The notes under the pieces: model-generated
What the model was told of the DNA's origin: nothing
Seen by the model: only the letters and a program-made list of their open reading frames with translations
Database searches by the model: none
Translations under genes and position numbers: made by a program
Shown here: in pieces, positions 55,574-64,000 of the stretch
How positions within the stretch are numbered: position 1 is the stretch's first letter
Layout: the number at the start of each line of letters is the position of its first letter
Assembly (NCBI RefSeq): GCF_009905375.1
Contig: NC_133657.1
Location: 64,978,219 to 65,042,218 of the forward strand
Source: Apium graveolens
Taxonomy: Eukaryota; Streptophyta; Magnoliopsida; Apiales; Apiaceae
Direction of reading: 5' to 3'
DNA: 64,000 nt

Positions 55574-57075
55574 TTGTTAGATCCTAATTGGATTTTAGCT
55601 ATGCAGGAGGAGCTAAACCAATTTGAAAGGAATAAAGTATGGAAGCTGGTACCCAAGCCTAAAGGAAAGAATCCAATAGACACCAAATGGGTATTCAGAA
55701 ACAAGATGGATGAAAATGGCATAGTAGTAAGGAACAAAGCAAGATTGGTTGCTAAAGGCTATTGCCAGCAAGAAGGAATAGATTTTGATGAAACATTTGC
55801 TCCTGTTGCAAGACTTGAAGCCATCAGAATCTTCTTAGCCTATGCAGCCCATGCCAATTTCAAGGTCTATCAAATGGATGTCAAAAGTGCCTTTCTGAAT
55901 GGAGATTTGGAGGAAGAAGTGTATGTTAGTCAACCTCCTGGCTTTGAAGATCCAAATTTTTTAGAGTATGTCTATTATCTACTGAAAGCACTTTATGGAC
56001 TAAAGCAAACACCTAGAGCCTGGTATGACACTTTATCAAAGTTCCTTTTGGAAAATCACTTCACAAGAGGTACTGTAGATAAAACTTTATTTTTCAGAAA
56101 TGTTAATGGCTCTAGCATACTTGTTCAAATTTATGTAGATGATATTATTTTTGGATCTACAGATGAGAATCTTTGTAAAAAGTTTGCCAAACTGATGGAA
56201 AGTAAGTATGAAATGAGTATGATGGAAGAACTAACTTACTTTCTTGGTTTACAAGTTAAGCAAGTCAGTGATGGAATATTCATTAGTCAAACTAAATATA
56301 TTTTTGTCCTTTTAAAGAAGTTTGATCTAATGGATTGCACATCTGCAAAAACTCTCATGGCTACTGCAACTAAGCTTGAACTAAACACTACTAAAAAGTC
56401 TGTGGATATTTCAAGCTATAGAGGCATATTGGCTCACTTCTATACTTAACAGCTAGTAGGCCAGATATAATGTTTGCTACATGTTTGCATGCTAGATTTC
56501 AGGCTGATCCTAGAGAGTCTCACTTGATAGCTAATAAGAGAATTTTCAGATATCTCAAAGAAACACCAAAACTTGGCATTTGGTATCCTAGAGATTCTGG
56601 TTTTGATCTAACTGGTTATTCAGATGCAGATTATGCAGGTTGCAGAATTGATAGAAAAAGCACAACAGGAACCTGTCAATTTTTAGGAGACAAGCTTGTG
56701 TCCTGGTTCAGTAAAAAGCAAAATTCAGTTTCTACCTCTACAGCTGAAGCTCAATATATTGCTGCTGGCAGTTGCTGTGCACAAATTTTATGGATGAAAA
56801 ATCAATTGCTAGACTATGGTTTGCAAGTTGAAAGTATTCCTATTTTCTGTGACAACACAAGTGCAATTGCCATCACTGAAAATCCAGTGCAACATTCAAG
56901 GACAAAGCACATAGACATCAAGTACCATTTCATAAGGGAACATGTAATGAATGGTACTGTAGAGTTACATTTTGTTCCAAGTGAGAAGCAACTTGCAGAT
57001 ATTTTTACCAAGCCACTGGATGAATCCACCTTTTCTAAGTTGGTAAGTGAGTTAGGTATGCTTAATTACTCTTGA
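55574..57075 (+). pseudogene. Copia reverse transcriptase and RNase H (element B)
   Basis: The reverse transcriptase is fully recognisable: [82 protein letters not shown] and intact [10 protein letters not shown], then [15 protein letters not shown] frameshift at about 56435 (in [11 protein letters not shown], where the family has GSLLYLT) precedes RNase H. That domain has GYSDADYAGCRIDRKSTTG, STAEAQYIAAG, CDNTSAIAITENPVQHSRT and ADIFTKPLDES. Catalytic residues are intact; only the one shift breaks the gene. Confidence 0.93.
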
Positions 57076-57169
57076 ATTTATCTGAATTATTTTGCAAGTT
57101 GAAAAGTAGCCAGAAATTTAGCTGATTTTTAGTCTTGAATGAAATTCTGGCTAAGTCAAAATTTGCATT

Positions 57170-57597
57170 TCGACGGATGACCATCATCCATCGGGTTGAG
57201 TCATCCGTCGATATACAAATTGTAAATAATAAAATCAATTATTTTTCTGGAATCTTTTAAAACTCGACGGATAACAGTTTATCCTCATCCGTCGAAGTGT
57301 CTAAATCTTAACCGTTAATTCCCTGAACATTATCCATCAAGTATACTTACAGTTTGTAAGCATTACACGACGGATAATGGGTGGAATTTTTACAGTTTAT
57401 TTTAAAACGGCTAATTTAGGCAATTCCTATTGGATAATTTACTTCTCTTTATTATTTTTATCCGTTGTTTTTGTACAAAGTATAAAAGCTTATTTCATTC
57501 TAATCATTTTCTTTTATTATTCTCAAATTCAACTGTGTTTATTTCATTCTCTCTCAAGCAAAAATCCTCTTTCTCTTCAAGCTTTTCTTCTCTAACA
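57170..57597 (+). promoter_or_regulatory. Candidate internal promoter of element B ORF3: CGACGGAT array plus TATA box
   Basis: Six to seven motif copies in both orientations lie at 57170-57375. They include a perfect inverted repeat TCGACGGATGA (57170-57180) with TCATCCGTCGA (57201-57211) and a second pair ACTCGACGGAT (57262-57272) with ATCCGTCGAAGT (57287-57298). TATAAAAG is at 57481-57488, 105 bases after the array, and the ORF3 ATG is 110 bases further after a CT-rich leader. In the LTR the same motif array (62437-62872) is followed at 120 bases by TATATAAA (62992-62999). Activity is inferred. Confidence 0.6.
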
Positions 57598-60500
57598 ATG
57601 GCACCCGTAGTAAAGATCATGTCACAGACTGGGTTCATCTGTGAGAAGAACAACTTCACTGCTTTGGTCAATAAGGGTATTCAGCAATCAGAGGACTATC
57701 ACAAGATGATGGACTTCCTGAAGAACTGCAAGTTAAGTTTTGCCATGTTGGAATCACCCACAATTTATTGTGAAGTTGTTGAGGAGATGTGGACAACAAC
57801 AATCTACAACTCTACTGACAAAACCATCACTCTGACCATCAAAGGTAATGAATTTTGTATCAATAGTGATGTGATAAAAGCATGTTTCAAGATTCCTGAT
57901 GATAATGTAACTTCACCACACACTGACACTGATTTGATCAATATGCTTAATTCCATGCATTATGCACTTCCTACTAATAAGCTAAGTGAGATTAGAAGAC
58001 TAGGTCTTAGGAAGGAATGGAGTTATTTGTGTGATGTTGTAACTAAAGTCTTTTTTGGAAATATCAGTAATTTTGATTATGTGAATATTTCCATGCTTAA
58101 CATGCTATACATGCTAGTTACAGACAAATTTTACAATTTCAGTGACCTTGTGGTGTATGAGTTAGGTTTTAAACTAGGTGACTTAGCCAAAAGAGGAAAG
58201 AATGTTTACTATGCTAGATTTTTTATGCTTTTGGCTAACCATCTTTTGTCAAGAGATTGTACTTGAGAACCCAGACAACAAATTGGCTTGTTGGGTTTAA
58301 GAGAGAAGAATCATTGCAGACTTGAACAGAGCCAACCATCACAGGGATGTGCCAATGTTCTATTTTCCTGTAATGCTGACACCTCAAGTAAGTGAGGTAA
58401 GTTCAACCATACCCTTCAACTATTCCAATCTCCTCCTATTTCTTTGACTTCAGGCATAGCTATGGCAACTGTGACAATGACCAAACAGTTGCCTACCAAA
58501 GCTGCCAAAATAACTGCAATTTCCAAATCCAAATCAAAGAAAACCCCCTCTGGTATCTCTCAAAAGGTACCAGTTGAAAAATCTACCAAAGCCAAAGAGG
58601 GGAGTGTGAAGGAGGGTAAGATAGGTGAGGAAAGGGGTGAGCATCAAAGAAACCCCAAGGATAAGGTTGGAGAGTTGAGTGAATCCCAGCCTAGCCACAC
58701 TGTAGTTTCCCAACAAACTGTAGTGCTTAAAAAGGACAAAAGCTCTATTCTACCTGCATCCTCCCAAAAGGATGTAGCTATTGAACAAAGCTCTCATCCA
58801 AGAGCACAGGCCAAGAGGGTTAGGGACACAAGCTCACCCCAAACTTACACTAGAAAGAAGAAATACAAAACAACTGGGGATGCACAGGGCACACACTTAG
58901 TGCAAACTGGTGCTAAAGACACAGTCCCTGCACCTTCTCAAATTCAGTTTGATGTGGCTCCTAATAAATGTGGAGTCACAGCCAAAATCTCTCATTATAG
59001 AAGCCACTGAAACACTATACTCACCAACTAATTCACTGGAAGTGGACATGATAAACACTTTAATTCCTGATTCCCCTTCTTTAACTCTGTTGGGGAAGCC
59101 AAAATTTAGTGCAAGTGAGCATCATCTTTTAGATGATTTGTTGGCTCACTTGCCAATTCTTTCAGATTCTATTGTGACATCTGTGCCTCAAATAACTTCA
59201 ATCAACACAGAGTCTACAATAGTTTTCTCTTCCCACCTCATTCACTTCTACTCTCTCGATGGATATTGCTCATCCGTCGAGTAGTGATTGTATCCCGATG
59301 GATAAGCTTAACAGCAGTTATCCGTCGGATAGCTTTACCACTCACCCGACGGATATCACTTATCCGTCGAGTGTCTCTGCACAACTTCAAACCTCAATAA
59401 TTTCAAGTGCAGAAGACTTAGTGGTAATACAATCACTCTTAGGACTGAGAGAGGAGAGTGCATTGAGTGAGAGGCTGGGTTGCTCCCAGGCAAAAGGAGA
59501 GGAAAATAGTGAATCTCAGCAATCCATTCATTCAGGATTGGCAAAAGTGAGTGAGAGAAGTCCCACCTTAGTAGGTGAAGGTGAGGGTGTGAGGGTGGGG
59601 AGCCAGGGTGAGACCCTGATGCAACAAAAGAGAGAATATGAGAGAAAGGCAGGTACAGGAGAAATAAGGATGGAACCAGCCATTGCTAGTGAGTCAATGA
59701 TTGTGGATGATGCTGAAAAGAAAAGACAATTTCAGCAACATTACAAAGCTGTAATTGATAACATTTCCTTGGATGCTGACACTTTTACTCACCCTATTTC
59801 AGCCTATCAATTGTTGGCTGCTCAGGGCAATGTGGAGGCATAGCAGACTTTGAATTTAGTGCACACCACAGAATCTCTTCAAAGAGATAAATCTGCTGTT
59901 AACAGGATGCCTTCTCAAGCTGGAGAGCCATCTGAAGAATTTGGAGTAAATTCTGATGATGATGATTGTGGTTCCTTGGATGGAAGCATGAACTTAGGGG
60001 GAGCTGAAGGCCCAAGTTCTGCTTTAAGTTTACCTGAATGGGCATGGGCAAAGGAATCTACACCAGGACAATTTGAGGTGTCCTTGGTCAAGCAAGTAAT
60101 AGCTATTCAATAGGCTCTTCAGGAAACTTCAGATGCTGGTACCAAGGCTGTTCTTCAAGCTCACCTGGACTCTCTACATCTAATGAAGATCCAAGCACTT
60201 AAGACAGAATCTCAGTGTGGATGAATTGAAAAGGGATATAGCTGACTTGAAGACCTATAACTCTGAGAAGCTGGATTCAGTAATTCTATATGGTACCATG
60301 CAAGATCTATTACTGAGATTAAGGAGAGAATCAGATTCTGACAAGAAGATAGCCAAGCTGGAGAACAGAGTTCAAGTTATTGAGAATTTAGTGGCTCTAC
60401 TTCTTCAAAATCAACAGACTCAGACAAATCTTCGTATGCAACTGGCTAAAGCACAAGGCCTAACTCCTCCACTTGATGATAACAAAAAGGGGGAGAGAGA

Positions 60501-62187
60501 ATCAAGTAAGGGGGAGAAAGGACCAACTGAGGGGGAGACACTTCTAGTTCAAATCAGCAAAGTAATTATACTTTCAATTACTATATCCAAGCCACCAGTT
60601 GCAGATGGTATAGATCTTATCAATGCAGCAGTAGAAAATTTAAAAGATGCTGATAAAGGAAAGTTGACTCTGATCAACTGGAAAAAGATTGATGAGGAAA
60701 TACAGAAAAAGTTTGAATTAGTCAAGGAACCAGTTCAGTCAGCCATCCATCACTCTCATGTCAAGCCAATCAGTGTGAATGAGATGAGCATGAACTATCT
60801 GGAGAAAGGACAATCTTCCTGCATCAAGACTACAAAGGCTGACATAATTCTTAAACCAAGGGCAAACTATCCAAAGTCATCTTTGAAGAACCCTATGGAT
60901 ACTGTGTATGAGACACCCAAGCCTGATGAAAAGAAGCTTCTGTCAAGATCTATTGTCTTCTACAAAGATCCAGCTGATTCAGCCTCAAGAAAGAGAATTG
61001 CAAAGATATTAAGAAATGGAAAGGAAATTTGTGTGGTAGCTGGACATCCACAATTTGCTCATGTAAAGAAAGAAGAAAAAGCCAGATTGAAGCAGGAAAA
61101 GAGGCAAGCTGCTCTAAATGTAAAGAAGTCTAAACAAAAAAAAGAACAGTTTGCTATCTTGGCCAAGCTACAGGCTGTGAATTCTTCTCAACAAATTCCC
61201 TCTCAACCATCTCAAGCTGCTGAATCAAAGAAGAAGATTGAAGAACAGAAGAAATCCCCAAGAAAGAAAGAACTGGCTAGAAGAACAAAAAGGAAACTGG
61301 ATGTTGTTGACAAGGAATTGGAAGATCAATTTCCTAAGGAATCCACTCAAGCTAAAACTCAAGCATCAAAGCCCTCTGTGGTATTTGAAGACATAAGAGT
61401 GGTGGACCCCTACAGGAACATACATGGAGAGCCTATTGTGCCAAAGGATGAGCCAATAGAGTGGGATAAATTACCAATTCCTGATTTCAACTTGCCAATC
61501 CTTACTAAGCCAAAAAGGACAAAATCAAGGGCAGTCAAGAAAGTGAAACTGTCACCTCTCAAATCCAAGTTAGTAGTCAAAGCTCAACCCAAGGTCAACA
61601 GGGGAGACTACTTGTACTTGTGTGACATCAAAGAATTCTCAGATCTAAACCTTTATCTGGAGGAGCTGGATGAAGTAAGAGCAATTGATGCATACAGAAA
61701 CCTACCTGAAAGGTTGGTGTTCAAGTACAAAGGAGGAAGGGAGATTCAGTGGCCTCTTCACAGGATACTTTAAGAAAGCCAAGTTGTGTTGATCAAAGTC
61801 TATTCATCCTTCAAGAAAAACTTTGGGTTCAATGTAACTGCAATAAGATTAGTATTGAAGAAGATTGAAGAGCTAAGGAGTGTTAGAGCCAAAGATGCAC
61901 TTCCCAAGACTCTTATCATCCCATACACAGGGAGAAGAGTGCATCTAAGGCCCTACTGGCTGATGGAATTCATGGATGACAAGGGTGTGAGAAGATTCTT
62001 CAAACTAGAAGACCAAGTGAGTATCTCTAGCAACGAGACTCTCTTGGAGATGCAAGAAATGCTAGATCTCTCAGAATCTGATGAATTAGAATTCCACAGG
62101 CAGCTCCAGAATCAAATTGAAGAAAACAACAGAAAGCTTGGAAGAAGATCCAGACCTTCAGAAACTAGAAAAATCTGCTCAGGCTAG
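57598..62187 (+). pseudogene. ORF3 of SIRE-like element B, broken by several shifts and stops
   Basis: ATG at 57598 in a CT-rich leader (MAPVVKIMSQTGFICEKNN). The N-terminal domain has MMDFLKNCKLSFAML, EVVEEMWTTTIY, FKIPDDNV, LGLRKEWSYLCDVVTKVF and YYARFFMLLANHLLS, and aligns by pattern with ORF3 of A and scrap H. Stops or shifts occur near 58264, 58985, 59280, 59841, 60111, 60215 and 61771. Downstream parts are Ser/Lys-rich, then helical with a Lys-rich section (KRTKSRAVKKVKLSPLKSK near 61510-61570). The final section contains two related modules, EFSDLNLYLEELDEVRAID...YRNLPERLVFKY and LVLKKIEELRSVRAKD...LPKTLIIPYTG. Total about 1500 codons. No signal peptide or membrane span is evident. The CGACGGAT cluster at 59254-59370 lies within it. 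Confidence 0.8.
59254..59370 (+). repeat. CGACGGAT motif cluster inside ORF3 of element B
   Basis: Six copies in both orientations: CTCGATGGATA, CATCCGTCGAG, CCCGATGGATAAG, TTATCCGTCGGATAG, CCCGACGGATATC and CTTATCCGTCGAG. The same motif as in linker, spacer and LTR. Confidence 0.8.
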
Positions 62188-62356
62188 AGGAGCATCTTGA
62201 ACTGACTGTGAGCCAAACCTTGTACATTTTATTTAAATTGAAGCACTTTCAGTTTTATCTACTTATCTTTAAAGATATATGTTTAGGATGTTTTGTAATC
62301 ATCAAGTGTCTCTTAATTTATGGCTACAATTCCAGTAGACATAAATTGGGGAAGAT
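62188..62356 (+). other. 3' untranslated region and polypurine tract of element B
   Basis: About 150 bases without coding after ORF3, ending in ATAAATTGGGGAAGAT (62341-62356), the polypurine tract directly before the LTR. Confidence 0.75.
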
Positions 62357-63383
62357 TGTTGTGAATATGTTGTGTACTTGATGATCACTTAAACAAAATG
62401 TCTAAGTAGATTTTACTTAGTGAAACTATGTAGCTCTCGACAGATAAGAATTATAGTCCCGACGGATAACTCATTATAGTCCCGGCGGATGATTAACTTA
62501 TTATCCATCGAGTGAGTAGCTTATGTAATAAAAAGTTTGTAGCACGGTGATGTATGCACCTTTGTATAGAATCTGTAGTAGCATATAAGTCTTGTTGACT
62601 TTAACTAGATATGCAGAATAGGTTGATTAATTGTACATAAGCAATGTCTTGTAATTCTGTATAAGTGAAATGAAGTCAAGTGCCAAAATAGCTACCGACG
62701 GATGATTAACAAAGCCTTCGACGGATGATCAAATGACTATCAACGGATGTTTAATATAGCAGTCGACGGATGATCAATCATGTCATCGATGGATGATCTG
62801 AAAGTCGACGGATGATCATATCAAGAATTCAAACATCAGCTGAACAGTGAAAGCTGACACACAGCCGTCGAGTTGGATACAAACACACTGTGGAAGCCCA
62901 TTAACTGGGTAATAGAGGATGAAAAGCAGCAAAGATCAAGACTGTTAGATTTTATATTTGTTCAGTCTTTTTGACTTTGTAATCTTGGTAATATATAAAC
63001 CAAGAGAGTAGCAAATAGAAAAATGACTGAGATAGCTGAGAAACACACAAACATAGAAATCTTTATAAGCATAATCTTTAGCATTTCCTGTATTCTCAGT
63101 AGTTCTATTTTGTAAGCAGCTGTGGGCATTTCTGCACACAGAGTCCTCTCGATATATTATATATATATCTCTGGTGGAATTGTTTAAATCCACCAGAAAG
63201 TTTTTAAAGACTCTTGTTTTTAATTACTTATGTTTTGATTCATTCAAGTTTACATTCCGCATTGTGCTAATCAAAACAAATATATCTATAATCGAGTTGA
63301 ACATTTTTATTTCAAGAAAAAGGTTCAAGAATTCCATTCAACCCCCCTTCTGTAATTCTTGCTATATTATTAAGGGACTAACA
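62357..63383 (+). mobile_element. 3' LTR of element B
   Basis: 1027 bp from TGTTGTGAATATG to AAGGGACTAACA. U3 holds the CGACGGAT array (62437-62872, about eleven copies), then TATATAAA at 62992-62999. Downstream lie two hairpins, CTGTGGGCA with TGCACACAG (63120-63128, 63133-63141) and TCTGGTGGA with TCCACCAGA (63170-63178, 63189-63197). The end is CATTCAACCCCCCTTCTG, shared in form with the LTRs of A, C, D and the one at 1-266. The next five bases, CATGT, would be the target duplication. Confidence 0.9.
62437..62999 (+). promoter_or_regulatory. Element B LTR promoter region: CGACGGAT array and TATA box
   Basis: Motif copies such as CCGACGGATAA, CCGGCGGATGATTA, TTCGACGGATGATC, GTCGACGGATGATC (twice) and CATCGATGGATGATC span 62437-62830, with a last half-site CCGTCGAG at 62865-62872. 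TATATAAA follows at 62992. Confidence 0.6.
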
Positions 63384-64000
63384 CATGTATAATCAAAGCA
63401 CTTGAACCATCAACAACATGTCCATGTTGTGCTTTTAATGACTTTCTTTGCAGCATTTCAAGTTACAAGTTTTCAAGATTTCATATAGTACTTCCAAAGT
63501 CATTCTGCTTAGATCTCTTCCTTCTCTATTAGCTAATATTTTCTGTTCGAGATGGTCAGGAAGAGCTAGCAGGAACTTTACGTTAACCTATTCAGCCTCA
63601 TAATATTTATCATGTAGCTGTAAGTCATATATCAACTTATTGAACTCTCAAAAACTTCAGTAATTTCTTCTTTTGGTTTAGCCATAAACCCCTCATACTG
63701 AGAAACCAGAATCCTCCTTTGGTTTGACCTAACTTCCTCTATTCCTTCACACAGGATCTCTATCTTCTCCCATATCGGTTTGGTTGTATCACAATTGATA
63801 ATGTTATTGTAAATTACATTGTCAAGTGACTCTATTAAAATCAGCTACAAGCCACTATCGAGAGAGACTTTTTCTTTTTCAGGTTCAGTATATTCTGAAG
63901 GATCTTTAGGAGCACAATGTGCTGGAATGACCATGTCTCCATCTGTAGATTCCTCAACTCTTACCATGGGGGTGAAAGGCCCATTCTTGAGGATCTGAAT
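63384..64000 (-). pseudogene. SIRE-like gag fragment (element G), target of element B
   Basis: On the minus strand the frame shows KNGPFTPMVRVEE, PKDPSEYTEPEKEKVSLDSG, IWEKIEILCEGIEEVRSNQRRILVSQYEGF (quoted for order: IEEVRSNQRR), EEITEVFE, RDLSRMTLEVLYEILKT and LEMLQRKS. It follows gag of element A segment by segment (WETIKVINKGTEEVREN, ITEVFEKYN, RDLSEISLDRLYGVLKT). Several stops and one or two shifts are present. It ends exactly at the LTR end of B and continues beyond the window on the right. Confidence 0.82.

Larger units (their letters stand above)
55102..63383 (+). mobile_element. SIRE-like Copia element B, 5' part missing in the gap
   Basis: The element shows integrase-RT linker, reverse transcriptase, RNase H, spacer, ORF3, polypurine tract and a 1027-bp 3' LTR. 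A TCGACGGAT motif (and its inverse ATCCGTCGA) recurs about 25 times in four clusters: linker, spacer, ORF3 and LTR. The element is inserted in gag fragment G, which begins right after the LTR. Confidence 0.9.

Overview
The window is plant nuclear DNA made almost entirely of nested LTR retrotransposons. I found no host gene, tRNA, rRNA or CRISPR array. The lineages (Athila with a tRNA-Asp primer site, Tekay-type chromovirus, SIRE-like Copia with a third ORF) and the AT-rich spacers point to a flowering plant, probably a eudicot. The species cannot be fixed from the sequence. A run of exactly 100 N (55002-55101) marks an assembly gap. Element names used below are mine.

Layout, left to right. 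1-266: end of a SIRE-like LTR. 267-4440 (T): Tekay-type Gypsy integrase tail, polypurine tract and about 3.5 kb of 3' LTR. 4441-9963 (D, minus): 5' part of a Copia element (LTR, gag, protease, start of integrase). 9964-12170 (C, plus): decayed 3' end of a SIRE-like element whose LTR starts at 12128 and resumes at 31967-33879. It is split by a complete Athila element (Ath, minus, 12171-31966). Ath is itself split in its reverse transcriptase by Copia element F (minus, 18611-26983). 33880-34110 (H): scrap of a minus-strand ORF3. 34111-34936 (K): start of a Gypsy LTR. 34937-48105 (A, minus): nearly complete SIRE-like element with 1306-bp LTRs. 48106-55001 (E, plus): Copia element of the same family as F, with a truncated 5' LTR. 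55102-63383 (B, plus): SIRE-like element lacking its 5' part. 63384-64000 (G, minus): gag fragment into which B inserted.

All protein-coding parts are retroelement gag, protease, integrase, reverse transcriptase and RNase H, plus the extra ORF3 of Ath, A and B (scrap in H). Nearly all carry stops, frameshifts or deletions.

Four observations stand out. (1) In Ath, A and B the spacer in front of ORF3 holds a family-specific short-motif array followed by a TATA-like box. The same motif array stands upstream of the TATA-like box in that element's own LTR. This looks like a second, internal copy of the LTR promoter dedicated to ORF3. (2) The 5' leaders of E and F carry four successive hairpins with the same 13-nt loop motif but different stems, one with a compensatory base-pair change between copies. 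All four lie inside a candidate 740-nt leader intron. (3) E and F share one deletion that starts at the YVDD catalytic site of reverse transcriptase and removes nearly all RNase H, so a defective form was apparently mobilised in trans. (4) Element A has no target-site duplication and its two flanks belong to different broken elements, which suggests recombination between copies.
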